DNA from: Azoarcus sp. L1K30
GTDB lineage: Bacteria > Pseudomonadota > Gammaproteobacteria > Burkholderiales > Rhodocyclaceae
DNA length: 64,000 nt
Direction: 5' to 3'
NCBI RefSeq assembly: GCF_018122735.1
Contig: NZ_JAGRRD010000001.1
Coordinates: 621,828 to 685,827, forward strand
The notes beneath the pieces are model-generated. The model was not told where the DNA came from. It searched no databases and was given only the letters and a program-made list of their open reading frames with translations. Below, piece by piece: positions 44,583 through 53,632 of the stretch. Position 1 is the first letter of the stretch, and each line of letters opens with the position of its first letter. The position numbers and the translations under genes were made by a program.

Positions 44583-46199
44583 TCAGGCAAACGCTGCTTC
44601 AATGACCGCCCGCGGCTCGAACGCGGCCACGTTTGCGCCGGGCACGGCTGGCGGTGGCGTGCCGAGGCGGGTGGCGCAGAACGCATCGCCGACAACGCCC
44701 GGTGAGCCCAGCAGGCATCCCGCTTCGAGGACGATCGCGAGTTCGGTCACCAGATGCCGTGCCTCGGCTTCCGCATGCGGACGGGCGAGGCGGTTCTTGA
44801 TCGTGACCACCGCGCGGTTGTACGCGGCGTTCGCGCTGCGGCGGCGCTCGAGTTCCGCCACCAGGACATCGATTGCGTGCGGTTCGCGGGCCAGAACGCG
44901 CAACACGTCCAGACACATGACGTTGCCGGCGCCTTCCCAGATCGAGTTCAGCGGCGACTGGCGGAAGGGGCGGGCGAGGGGGCCCTCTTCGATGTAGCCG
45001 TTGCCGCCGAGCACCTCCATGGCCTCGGCCACGACGGCTGGGCAGCGCTTGCACACCCAGTACTTGGCCAATGGGGTGAGCAGACGGCCCAGCAGGCGAT
45101 CGTCGTCACTCGCGCGTCGGTCGATGGTGGCGGCGACCCGCAGGCAGAGTGCGCTGTGCCCAGCGGTTTCGAGCGCGAGATCGGCGAGCACCGCCGCCAT
45201 CAGTGGCTGTTCGATCAGGGCTTTGCCGAAGGCATGGCGGTGGCGGGCGTGGTGCACGGCCTCGTTGAGGGCGCCGCGCATGATGCCGGCCGAGCCGTTG
45301 GCGCAGTCCAGCCGGGTGTGGTGTGCCATTTCAAGCACCGTCGGAATGCCCCGGCCTTCCTCCCCCACCAGGCGTGCGAGAGCGCCATCGAACTCGACCT
45401 CTGCGCTGGCGTTGGCATGGTCGCCGAGCTTGTCCTTGGCGCGCTGGATGCGCACCGTGTTGCGACGGCCGTCCGGCAGATAGCGCGGCAGCAGAAAGCA
45501 CGACAGGCCGCCCGGCGCCTGTGCCGTGACCAGGTGGGCGTCTGCGGTCGGCACCGAGAAGAACCACTTGTGGCCGGTGAGCGCAAACCACCCGTCGCCC
45601 GCGGCCTCGGCGCGGGTGGTGTTCGCGCGTACGTCCGACCCCCCCTGTTTCTCGGTCATGCCCATGCCCACCAGAATGCCGCGCTTGTCGGCAGCGGGCA
45701 ACTCGCGCGGATCGTGGGTGAGGGTCTGCAGCGCTTCGGCCCAGGGTGTGCTGAATTCGGGATGGCGGGTGAGCACGGGCACCGCGCCATGGCTCATCGT
45801 GGTCGGGCAGAGGCTGCCACACTCGACCTCGGCGAAAAGCTGGAACAGCGCCGCACGCCGTACCGCGGCGCCACGACGGGTATCGCGCCAGGCGCCACCG
45901 GCCAGACCGTGGTGCTTGAGCCAATCGAGGCATTGGTGCCACGCCGGGTCGAAATCGAAACTGTCCAGGCGATGACCGACGCGATCGAACAGCCGCAGAC
46001 GCGGCAGGTTGCGGTTGGCGGTTTCGCCGCGCGCAATCCACTCGGCGCTACCCAGTTCCGCGCCGCAGGCCGCAAGCTCCTCGTCGGCCCATCCGGCTCC
46101 CTCGCGCAACAGCGCGTCGCGCAGCGGCCGGTTGACGGTGAAACGGTTGAAGTCCGCAAGCGGCGGCGGCTGATTGGCGACATGGTGGGTTTCGGGCAT
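44583..46199 (-). CDS. aidB: AidB-type acyl-CoA dehydrogenase
   Basis: A 538-residue flavoprotein, close in length to E. coli AidB (about 541), with the extended C-terminal helical domain. Visible motifs: GMGMTEKQGGSDVRANTTRA, FALTGHKWFFSVPTADAHLV, CANGSAGIMRGALNEAVHHA, HRHAFGKALIEQPLMAAVLA and EVLGGNGYIEEGPLARPFRQ. AidB binds DNA and FAD and is induced by alkylation damage; it is also an isovaleryl-CoA-dehydrogenase-like enzyme. GGGAG precedes ATG 46199. It is divergent from the hydrolase gene. Confidence 0.9.
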   Translation of the reverse strand: MPETHHVANQPPPLADFNRFTVNRPLRDALLREGAGWADEELAACGAELGSAEWIARGETANRNLPRLRLFDRVGHRLDSFDFDPAWHQCLDWLKHHGLAGGAWRDTRRGAAVRRAALFQLFAEVECGSLCPTTMSHGAVPVLTRHPEFSTPWAEALQTLTHDPRELPAADKRGILVGMGMTEKQGGSDVRANTTRAEAAGDGWFALTGHKWFFSVPTADAHLVTAQAPGGLSCFLLPRYLPDGRRNTVRIQRAKDKLGDHANASAEVEFDGALARLVGEEGRGIPTVLEMAHHTRLDCANGSAGIMRGALNEAVHHARHRHAFGKALIEQPLMAAVLADLALETAGHSALCLRVAATIDRRASDDDRLLGRLLTPLAKYWVCKRCPAVVAEAMEVLGGNGYIEEGPLARPFRQSPLNSIWEGAGNVMCLDVLRVLAREPHAIDVLVAELERRRSANAAYNRAVVTIKNRLARPHAEAEARHLVTELAIVLEAGCLLGSPGVVGDAFCATRLGTPPPAVPGANVAAFEPRAVIEAAFA

Positions 46200-46310
46200 G
46201 TGGCGCGTCTCCCTGCTGCGACCATTCCAGCTTAGCAGGCGGGCAGGGGGCCACAAGGCATGTCGCACAAGGCATGTGGAATACGCAGCTTGCGCTATGC
46301 TGCGCCTGTC

Positions 46311-46973
46311 ATGTCAAACCAAACCATGCCACCCCCGGCCGCGACGGTCGTGCTGGTCCACGGCCTGTGGATGCACGGCATCGTGTTCGCACGTCACCGC
46401 TACTGGTTCGAAGCGGCCGGCTACCGTGTCGAGACCTTCTCCTACCCCTCGATGCGGCAGGGACTTGCCGACAGTGCCAGGGCGCTTGCACGGTTCGTGG
46501 CCGCGCTCAAGGGCGCGCCGATCCATCTCGTCGGGCACAGCCAGGGCGGACTGGTCATCCTGGCGATGCTGGCCCAGGTGCGCGACCCGCGTATCGGGCG
46601 GGTGGGGCTGATGGGCACGCCGCTGGCCGGCTCACACTGCGCCCGCGTGTTGCAGGGTATTCCGGTGCTGAACCACATCATGGGGAAGGTGCTGGCCGAA
46701 TGGATGGCAGCGCCCGCAAGCGTGCCAGCCGATCTCGAGGTCGGCATGCTGGCCGGCACCCTCAGCCTGGGCACCGGGGTCCTGTTTCCCGGCCTGGGAC
46801 GACCCAATGACGGCATCGTGAGCGTTGCCGAAACTCGCGTCGAAGGCTTGCACGACCACATCAAGATGCGCGTCGGCCACAGCGGGATGTTGTTGTCGGA
46901 ATCCTGTCACCTGGCGCTGAGGGGGTTTCTTGAAACTGGGCGATTTCTTCGTCGCGACCGGGGAGCTGACTGA
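46311..46973 (+). CDS. Alpha/beta hydrolase, lipase-like
   Basis: A 220-residue hydrolase. VVLVHGLWMHGIVFARHRYW is the oxyanion region, IHLVGHSQGGLVILAMLAQV holds the nucleophile Ser in GHSQG, and RPNDGIVSVAETRVEG and VGHSGMLLS supply the likely Asp and His. No signal peptide, so cytoplasmic. Similar to small triacylglycerol-lipase/permease-like esterases; substrate unknown. Start at ATG 46311 because the upstream frame has no similarity. Confidence 0.85.
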   Translation: MSNQTMPPPAATVVLVHGLWMHGIVFARHRYWFEAAGYRVETFSYPSMRQGLADSARALARFVAALKGAPIHLVGHSQGGLVILAMLAQVRDPRIGRVGLMGTPLAGSHCARVLQGIPVLNHIMGKVLAEWMAAPASVPADLEVGMLAGTLSLGTGVLFPGLGRPNDGIVSVAETRVEGLHDHIKMRVGHSGMLLSESCHLALRGFLETGRFLRRDRGAD

Positions 46974-47073
46974 GCGAGAGAAGGCCGAGATCTATCCTGA
47001 TACGGTCGGACCGAACGCTGGCTTCTGTTCAGGCGTCAGCCACCTGTTCTGGCTGCGCTGGATGTAGCGTCCA

Positions 47074-48771
47074 TCATGCCCGTCGAAGCGGCACGTGAAT
47101 GGTGAAGGTCGTGCCCCGGCCCACCTCGCTGGCAACCTCGATCTTCCCGCCGTGCTGATGGACGATGTCATAGGCGGTCGATAGTCCCAGTCCGGTTCCT
47201 TTCCCCACCTCCTTGGTGGTGTAGAAAGGCTCGAAGATGCGTGGGAGTTCGTCCGACGGAATGCCACAACCGCTGTCGGCGAAGTCGATCCGAATTTCGT
47301 CCCCGGTGCGGCGGGTGGCAATGCGAATCTCCCCGTGCCCGGAGATCGCCTGTGCCGCATTGATCAGCAGGTTTATGAAGACCTGATTCAATTGGCTGAT
47401 ATTGCACCAGACCGGCGGGATGTCGCCGTAGTCCCTGGTGATTTCGGCTTTCGTCCTGACGTCATTGCCGACGACGTTGAGACTGCCGTCCAGCGCGGCG
47501 TTGATATCCGCTTCTTCCCAGCGCTGCTCATCGGGGTGGGCGAAGGCGTTGAGCTTGTGCACGATGGCTTTGATCCGCTGGCCGCCTTCGATCGATTCGC
47601 GAATCAGGTCGCTCACATCCTCTTGCAGAAAATCGATACCCAGCTGCTGGCGCCGCCGTCCGAGTTCGGCGAGCGCGATGGCAAGCGCTTTGTCATCGCT
47701 TGGTGTGGTGTGCTCCAATGCCTGCTGCTGAAGCTGCTGGTACTGCATCAAGTGCTGCTGGTACTGAATCAAGTCCCCAAGGTATTTTTCCAGGGTGTTC
47801 AGATTGCTGAGAATGAATCCCATCGGATTATTGATCTCGTGCGCAACACCGGCCGCGAGCTGTCCGATCGATGCCATCTTCTCCTGCTGCAGCAGCCGCG
47901 CCTGCGCAGTCTTCAACTCGCCGAACGCTCGCGCGAGTTGCCGGCGATTGTCGAGCAATTGTTCGGCGGCTCGCGCCATTTCACCGATCTCGTCCGCTCC
48001 GTGTATGGGAATCCGCACCGGACCGCCGCCATCCTCACGCGCACGCAGATAATCGCTCACCAATTGCAAGCGGGCGACGACCCGCCGTCCGATGAAGAAT
48101 CGGGCCACCAGCCAGGCAAGCAGCAGGCTGCCGGTCAGCAGGGACAGAATCAGCATCTGATCGCGGGTGGCGGCTTCGCGTTGCTGCTCGATCGTGCGGC
48201 GGTAGTTCTCCGAAATGTGAGTGGAGTAGTCATGCGCCACCTTGACCATCCCGGCGGCCGTGTTCTGCAGCTGGTGGTGGTCGTTGTGCAAGCGCTGTTG
48301 CAGGGCTTCGCGCTGATCTGACTGCAGCCCCGGGTGCAGCGTCTGTTCCAGTAACTTGACCAGAACATGCAGGCTGTTGCGAAACAGCTGTCCGGACTGA
48401 TGCAGCGGCAGCAGCGTCAGATCGCTGCCCGCTGTGCCGAGTTGAGCCACCAGAAGGTCGAGCTGGTCGAGCTGGTTGATGATATTCGCGTAGATCGGGA
48501 GCATGATATCCACGGTCTCGGCCTGCAGAATCAGGAAGGACTCCCGTTCGAGCAGCAGCGTCGTCTCGACCAGGTTCTGCGCCTGCTGCACCTGCTCGAG
48601 GCGCTCTTCGGCCAGCTGGCGGCTGGTTTCTGCGGATAGGCGGAGGGCGTAGACCGCGGTCAGTGCACCGGTGAAGATCAACAGTGCCTGCAACAACAGC
48701 GCAAGCGCAAACTGCCGGCGCAGCGAGCGCGGAAACGGAAGTTGGCGCCAGAAGCGGGGCATCGGACTCAC
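47074..48771 (-). CDS. Sensor histidine kinase
   Basis: A 565-residue membrane kinase. Two helices (about 18-40 and 203-222) flank a helical periplasmic domain. A HAMP region, a coiled coil, and HisKA with the phospho-accepting His in GVAHEINNPMGFILSNLNTL follow. The HATPase domain shows NLLINAAQAI (N box), DSGCGIPSDELPRIFEPFYT and KGTGLGLSTAYDIVHQHGGK. There is no receiver domain and no response regulator next to it. It begins 2 bases after the stop of the periplasmic-binding-protein gene, so the two are co-translated and probably sense one ligand together. Confidence 0.92.
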   Translation of the reverse strand: MSPMPRFWRQLPFPRSLRRQFALALLLQALLIFTGALTAVYALRLSAETSRQLAEERLEQVQQAQNLVETTLLLERESFLILQAETVDIMLPIYANIINQLDQLDLLVAQLGTAGSDLTLLPLHQSGQLFRNSLHVLVKLLEQTLHPGLQSDQREALQQRLHNDHHQLQNTAAGMVKVAHDYSTHISENYRRTIEQQREAATRDQMLILSLLTGSLLLAWLVARFFIGRRVVARLQLVSDYLRAREDGGGPVRIPIHGADEIGEMARAAEQLLDNRRQLARAFGELKTAQARLLQQEKMASIGQLAAGVAHEINNPMGFILSNLNTLEKYLGDLIQYQQHLMQYQQLQQQALEHTTPSDDKALAIALAELGRRRQQLGIDFLQEDVSDLIRESIEGGQRIKAIVHKLNAFAHPDEQRWEEADINAALDGSLNVVGNDVRTKAEITRDYGDIPPVWCNISQLNQVFINLLINAAQAISGHGEIRIATRRTGDEIRIDFADSGCGIPSDELPRIFEPFYTTKEVGKGTGLGLSTAYDIVHQHGGKIEVASEVGRGTTFTIHVPLRRA

Positions 48772-48773
48772 CG

Positions 48774-49892
48774 TCAGCGCTGCCAGATGCGGCGATAGCT
48801 GGCACGGTAGTCATTGCCCGGATCGAACCGGTACTGGGGCCCCCCGTCGAAGCCTACGTTATCGGGCGTCACAAGATGCACCGGAGCGATGTATCCGCTG
48901 ACCGGCTGCTGTGCCAGCAGGCGGTTCACTTCATCGACTAGCTGCCAACCGTGCAGACTGAGGGGCTCGGCGACCGTGGCGGTCTGGTAGGTGCCGGTGG
49001 CGATACGCATGAATGCTGCGGGGCTGCCGTCGCCCGCCGACAGGAACTTCAGGCGGTCGGTGCCGACATTGGAGGCAATAAGGGCCGGGGTTGCGTAGTC
49101 GAAATAGATGTCATTGATCGCCAGCGCATGCGTCCAGCGCGTGCCGTAGCGCTCGAGCAGTTCTCGGGTCACAGCCGGCATCTGCCCGGCACTGTTGGAG
49201 ATCGCCAGATCGCGCACCTCGAGTAGCGCACATTCCTTGCAGGCACGGATGACCTCGGCCATCGCGTTGGCCTTGGCCGTCGCAATGGCGAAATTCGAAT
49301 CGGTAAAGATCACCACCCCGGCCCGTCCCGCGGATGCGATCACCGTCGCCGCAGCGGTGATGCGCGCGACGTTCAACGGGTCGGTAGACACGTTCATGGC
49401 CACCGGTGTCCCTGGCAATGGCCCGGCTTTGGGTCCCACATGCCAGCCGACCACCGGAATCCCGCGTGTCTGAAAGGTCAGCAGCCGCTGGCGTATCGCC
49501 TCGGCGTCGGCACCGATCACGATCAGACCATCGGGGTTTTCCGCCAGCGCAGCCGCCGCGGCCTTGTCGCGCCCGGTTGGCGTACCGCGGGCATCGAAGA
49601 TCTTGACCTGCCACTGCAGAACCGCCGCGGCTTCGCCTACGCCTTGGGCGACACCGAGAATGCCGCCGTTGCGCAGATCCTCGCACAGCAGGGCGATCTT
49701 CTTGTCGCGCTGGCCGGGTGCCCCCGTCCGGGGGCCGTCCCATGGCGGATGGATCCGGCTTGCAGCCTCGACCTGATGGCGCAGTTCGTCCATCGACATG
49801 GCGTGGGCCGGGCTTATGACGCAAAGCGAGGCCAATAGGATTGACGCAACGGCGCACCACAAACGAGGCATCCAATGTTCTTGTATCGGCAT
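48774..49892 (-). CDS. Periplasmic binding protein, sugar/autoinducer type I fold
   Basis: A 372-residue exported receptor (signal peptide ending ISPAHA near residue 31). The type-I periplasmic-binding fold is seen in KKIALLCEDLRNGGILGVAQ, NPDGLIVIGADAEAIRQRLL and RGIPVVGWHVGPK. THALAINDIYFDYATPALIA and FLSAGDGSPAAFMRIATGTY resemble the ribose-binding/TorT-like group. As it directly precedes a histidine kinase and no ABC genes are present, it is more likely a sensory input protein, as TorT is for TorS, than a transporter component. Confidence 0.85.
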   Translation of the reverse strand: MPIQEHWMPRLWCAVASILLASLCVISPAHAMSMDELRHQVEAASRIHPPWDGPRTGAPGQRDKKIALLCEDLRNGGILGVAQGVGEAAAVLQWQVKIFDARGTPTGRDKAAAAALAENPDGLIVIGADAEAIRQRLLTFQTRGIPVVGWHVGPKAGPLPGTPVAMNVSTDPLNVARITAAATVIASAGRAGVVIFTDSNFAIATAKANAMAEVIRACKECALLEVRDLAISNSAGQMPAVTRELLERYGTRWTHALAINDIYFDYATPALIASNVGTDRLKFLSAGDGSPAAFMRIATGTYQTATVAEPLSLHGWQLVDEVNRLLAQQPVSGYIAPVHLVTPDNVGFDGGPQYRFDPGNDYRASYRRIWQR

Positions 49893-50185
49893 GTCAATTC
49901 GCCTTCCTCGCCCGTGTGTGCCTCTACGGGCCGCACGATCACGCTCTCAACGATGTACCCACGATTCTGCAGGCTTTCGCGAGGGCACGCCACCATGGTG
50001 ATGGCTCACTTGCTTGACTAATCAGAGAATTGGCGGCTGATCATGCGCTGCGGATGTGCTTTCAGCGTTGAAGGGGTGGTGGGCGATGGCCGCGACGCCC
50101 GGGTCGAAAACATTCTGTTGCAAGACCACGCACACCCGCGCCTGCGCCGCGGTAGGATCATCGCCATACAAATTCTTCGGCGGGT

Positions 50186-50500
50186 ATGCGAGTGATTCAC
50201 TACCGACAGCTCATTGGCGCGGTGGCCCTGGCCTTGACGATCGGCAGCGCGCTCGCGGCCGATCGCGACACCACGCACGATTCGGACACGGCGACGCCGA
50301 CCACGACCGGCAGGGTGGAGTCGGCCGTTGGGGGCGCGCTGGATACCGCGCGGGACGGCATCCACACCGGTGTCACCGCCGCCATACGTGGTGCCCAGCG
50401 CGGTGTGCAGGCAGCCGGTCACGGCATCGAAACCGGTGCCCGGGCGGTGGGCCGTGCCATGCAACGAATGGGGCAGAAGCTTCAGGATGCCGCGGGCTGA
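50186..50500 (+). CDS. Small secreted Ala/Gly-rich protein
   Basis: A 104-residue protein with a clear signal peptide (MRVIHYRQLIGAVALALTIG SALA, split here by a space). The mature part repeats an amphipathic pattern: VESAVGGALDTARDGIHTGV, then AAIRGAQRGVQAAGHGIETG, GARAVGRAMQRMGQKL. This is like small periplasmic stress proteins of unknown role. A family name is not available to me. The 293-bp gap before it (49893-50185) shows no other gene. Confidence 0.65.
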   Translation: MRVIHYRQLIGAVALALTIGSALAADRDTTHDSDTATPTTTGRVESAVGGALDTARDGIHTGVTAAIRGAQRGVQAAGHGIETGARAVGRAMQRMGQKLQDAAG

Positions 50501-50689
50501 TCGGACGCCCCCCGCAGAACGGCAAGGCCCAGCGGCAGCTAAGATGCACGCACCGCGCAGCTGAGCGCTGCGGAAATACAGGCTTGATCATCCCGGCCTG
50601 GGCGACTATCCCTAAGAGGCAAACGCATTTTCCGCGACCGCTCGGCAATCTGGCCCCGGCGCGAGTTTGCCCCCATGGAGGAGTCGATC

Positions 50690-51295
50690 ATGGCGACACC
50701 ATCCTGGCAGGTCAAAGGTTCGTATTTCGAGGCCTGCAACTGCAATGCAATGTGCCCCTGTGTCGTGCTCGGGGCGCCCACAGAAGATAACTGCACCGTC
50801 GTGATTGCCTGGCATGTGGACAGCGGCCAATTCGGCGATGTCGACCTCGAGGGCTGCAATGCGGTGATGCTGGGCTACGCGCCCGGACACATGATGCAGA
50901 CCAAGTGGAAGGTCGCCCTCTATCTCGACGAAACGGCGAGCGCGGAACAGCAGCAGGCGCTGGGCGCCATCTTTTCAGGGCAGGCCGGCGGGCCGCTGGG
51001 CGCCTTGGCGCCGCTCGTGGGCGAAGTCATGGGCGTCACGCCCGCACCGATTGAATTCAGCGCTGAAGGCAATCGCCGCAGTCTGCGCGTGAGCCACCTG
51101 ATCGCGATGGACATCGCAGCCATCGAAGGGCAGGGCGGCAAGCCGGTGACGGTCGAGAATGTGCCCTTCACGCCGGTGCCGGGATTCCCGGCGGTGGTCG
51201 CAAAATCCAGTAGTCTGAGCATCCACGACCATGGCTTCGACCTGGAACTGAGCGATCGCAATGGCTTCTACTCTCCGTTTGCCTATCAAGCGTAG
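50690..51295 (+). CDS. DUF1326 domain protein
   Basis: A 201-residue soluble protein. The N-terminal signature GSYFEACNCNAMCPCVVLG carries a CxCxxxCxC cysteine cluster, a probable metal site. Later, GYAPGHMMQTKWKVALYLDE and SGQAGGPLGALAPLVGEVMG are typical of DUF1326. ATG 50690 follows GGAGGAG. The gene overlaps the DUF2182 membrane-protein gene by 35 bp, and the two families often occur side by side. Role unknown; metal handling is an inference from the cysteines. Confidence 0.88.
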   Translation: MATPSWQVKGSYFEACNCNAMCPCVVLGAPTEDNCTVVIAWHVDSGQFGDVDLEGCNAVMLGYAPGHMMQTKWKVALYLDETASAEQQQALGAIFSGQAGGPLGALAPLVGEVMGVTPAPIEFSAEGNRRSLRVSHLIAMDIAAIEGQGGKPVTVENVPFTPVPGFPAVVAKSSSLSIHDHGFDLELSDRNGFYSPFAYQA

Positions 51296-52061
51296 ACGCT
51301 TGTCGTCCGCGAGCCCCCGCCTGGTGTGGTCGGCGGTCTGCGCGGTCACCGCAGTCGCCTGGGTCTATCTGGTGGCCATGGCGTGGGGCATGGAGAACAT
51401 GCAGGTGTCGGCTGATTGGCGGCTGATGCCGCGCATGGCCGAATGGGGCGTGACGGATCTTGCGCTCGTGTTCATCATGTGGGTGATCATGATGGCCGGC
51501 ATGATGCTGCCGTCCACCCTGCCGGTCATGCTGATGCTGCAGCGTATCGACGCGGCGCGTCCCGGCAACACTTGTGCCTGGTGCCGTACGGCCTGGTTCG
51601 CGCTGGGTTATGTCACCGTGTGGGCGGCGTTTTCGCTGGCGGCGACCTTGAGCCAGTGGGCGCTGCTCGAGATTCGTCTGGTGTCGCCAATGATGGAAAG
51701 CTCGAGCACCTACCTCAGCGCCACGCTGCTGCTGATCGCGGGCGCCTATCAGTTCAGCCCGCTTAAACACGCCTGCCTGCAGCATTGCAGGTCGCCGCTG
51801 GGCTTCCTGCTCACGCGTAACAGCGACAGCGGATACCGGCTGGGCTTGCAGCATGGCGCCTATTGCGCCGGCTGCTGCTGGCTGCTCATGGCCCTGCTGT
51901 TCGTCCTGGGCGTCATGAACCTGCTGTGGATTGCCGTACTGGCGCTGCTGGTGGTGGCCGAAAAGCTGCTGCCCCGGGCGCGCTGGCTGCCGCAACTGAG
52001 CGGCGCCGTACTGATCGTGTGGGGCGCGGCGATGCTGTACTCGGGTTTCGTCGCCAGCTAG
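51261..52061 (+). CDS. DUF2182 predicted metal-binding membrane protein
   Basis: A 266-residue protein with about six helices. Family marks are VFIMWVIMMAGMMLPSTLPV (Met-rich helix), AWFALGYVTVWAAFSLAATL, YQFSPLKHACLQHCRSPLGF and LQHGAYCAGCCWLLMALLFV. The Met-rich helix and the two cysteine/histidine clusters suggest metal binding. Its start lies inside the DUF1326 gene in another frame, so expression is coupled. What the pair transports or inserts is not known. Confidence 0.88.
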   Translation: MASTLRLPIKRRRLSSASPRLVWSAVCAVTAVAWVYLVAMAWGMENMQVSADWRLMPRMAEWGVTDLALVFIMWVIMMAGMMLPSTLPVMLMLQRIDAARPGNTCAWCRTAWFALGYVTVWAAFSLAATLSQWALLEIRLVSPMMESSSTYLSATLLLIAGAYQFSPLKHACLQHCRSPLGFLLTRNSDSGYRLGLQHGAYCAGCCWLLMALLFVLGVMNLLWIAVLALLVVAEKLLPRARWLPQLSGAVLIVWGAAMLYSGFVAS

Positions 52062-52080
52062 GCCAGCCTGCCGACCGAGC

Positions 52081-53529
52081 CTATCGCACGCAACGAACGT
52101 AGTTCCGGCCCCGGATCTCATCGCGCTGTCCGCCTTGGCCGCGTAGCGAGGCCGGCGCACCCCGCTTGGGGTCGCTGCGTTGCGCGCCGGCACCATGCAC
52201 GTCAAGCCCGTCCACGTCGGTGCACGCGCCGAAGCAGACGTAATCGGCCTGCCGGATGTCGTCGCCATGGGTCGTGCTGCTCCAGAACCAGCCACGCGGG
52301 TCGCTCACCTGCAGATAGCGTTGATCGAGCGCCGGCGCATGCTGGCGATAGTCGACGATGCTCTGCAACTCCTTGACGTTGGGCAGCCGCCAGTCGCGTT
52401 TTCCGGCCAGGTCCAGGCGCTGACAGTAGGCCAGTGCCTCGGGCCAGGTCCGGCTCACGCCATCGTCCCGCTTCTGCCACGTCAATGCGGATGCGAGATC
52501 GTCGACCGTTCCATCACCGCCATCGGTGAATTGATTCTGCCCCCAGCGCGGGCCGCGTACGCAGCGGTAGAACAGCTTGCTGTTGCCCTTGGTCGGTGCC
52601 TGCTTGATATGGCCATCGAGGAAATTGAAGAAAAAGGCTGCTTCAACCCCCGGTCGGCCAAAATGTGTTCCGGTGTATTTCGTAGCCGACCAGGTCTGTC
52701 CCATCATCTGTGGCCGATGGCTGGCGGCATACCGGTCGCCCTCGAGCACTTCGCTGCCTGGCGCACGAAAATCGAAAATATCGTCGATGTAGCCCCGCCG
52801 CCCCTGCGCACCGCGAAAATCGGCCAGCGAGAACAGTTCCTTGATGTCAGGCAGGCGCCAATCGTTGTGGCCGCCGATGGTCAGCTGACGACACGCGCTC
52901 TCAGCGGCGTAATAGTCCAGGCGAGCATCGTGGTGCGCCTTTTCCCAGGTCAGGCCGGTGACCAGGTCGCTGATGCTGCCGTCCCGATTGTCCCGATAGC
53001 TCGGCGTCGCGCCGGCGTAGTCGGCATCCTGTCCATAGTAGGTCTGTCCCGGAGCGGCACAGGCCATCTTGCGCTCTTCGTCGAAACAGCTGCCCTGCCG
53101 CGTATCTGGAATCTTGCCGCCGACAGGGCGTGCGCTCGGGTTGGCACCGGCAATATCGGCGCTGAACGACGACGGTCCCGTGCCCAACCGCGGCCCCGAG
53201 TCGATTCCCGGTGGGGTTTGCGGAGGAGGTGGGGGCGACTGGTTTTCCGGCGCGTTGCCAGCGGGCCGCCCCGGCGGGGCGCCGTGCCCCTCGGGCACGC
53301 AAACCGCTCGGCCTTCGCGCATGATCCGGCACACCCCCTCCACCGTGCCGTGTGGCGCCTGAAACGCGCACGCTGCGGAGAGTTGGCGCCCGGCACAGGC
53401 ATCAAACGCTGCCGCTGGCGGGCCGCCATCGCCCGGGCCCCGTCCAGGGCGCCCGCCAGGGCCAGGCATCTGGGCATGGAGCAAGGTCGCAAAGACATTC
53501 AGAGCGGCAAACAGTACAAGGTTTCGCAT
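52081..53529 (-). CDS. Exported DUF1566 (Lcl-like) protein
   Basis: A 482-residue secreted protein. The signal peptide is MRNLVLFAALNVFATLLHA. A Gly/Pro-rich linker follows, then two DUF1566/Lcl C-terminal domains, recognised by DLVTGLTWEKAHHD…HNDWRLPDIKELFSLADFRG (about 190-240) and DLASALTWQKRDDGVSRTWP…KRDWRLPNVKELQSIVDYRQ (about 350-400), with FWSSTTHG near the end. Such domains occur in surface proteins of unclear role; Lcl of Legionella binds glycosaminoglycans. Divergent from a cyclase gene. Confidence 0.85.
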   Translation of the reverse strand: MRNLVLFAALNVFATLLHAQMPGPGGRPGRGPGDGGPPAAAFDACAGRQLSAACAFQAPHGTVEGVCRIMREGRAVCVPEGHGAPPGRPAGNAPENQSPPPPPQTPPGIDSGPRLGTGPSSFSADIAGANPSARPVGGKIPDTRQGSCFDEERKMACAAPGQTYYGQDADYAGATPSYRDNRDGSISDLVTGLTWEKAHHDARLDYYAAESACRQLTIGGHNDWRLPDIKELFSLADFRGAQGRRGYIDDIFDFRAPGSEVLEGDRYAASHRPQMMGQTWSATKYTGTHFGRPGVEAAFFFNFLDGHIKQAPTKGNSKLFYRCVRGPRWGQNQFTDGGDGTVDDLASALTWQKRDDGVSRTWPEALAYCQRLDLAGKRDWRLPNVKELQSIVDYRQHAPALDQRYLQVSDPRGWFWSSTTHGDDIRQADYVCFGACTDVDGLDVHGAGAQRSDPKRGAPASLRGQGGQRDEIRGRNYVRCVR

Positions 53530-53539
53530 CGTCTTTTGG

Positions 53540-53587
53540 TCGGTGATCGACTCGGTGGTCGAGTCGGTGATCGAGTCTGTCGTCGAA
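53540..53587 (+). repeat. Four tandem 12-bp repeats between divergent genes
   Basis: The unit TCGGTGATCGAG occurs four times with 1-4 differences each (53540, 53552, 53564, 53576). It lies between the divergent DUF1566 and cyclase genes and can be read as VVESVIES-type codons ahead of the cyclase, so it may be part of an extended N-terminus or a protein-binding promoter repeat. Confidence 0.6.
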
Positions 53588-53632
53588 TTGGCAGCTATGA
53601 TATCGCCCCTTCAGCCACCTAAACCTCACCCA

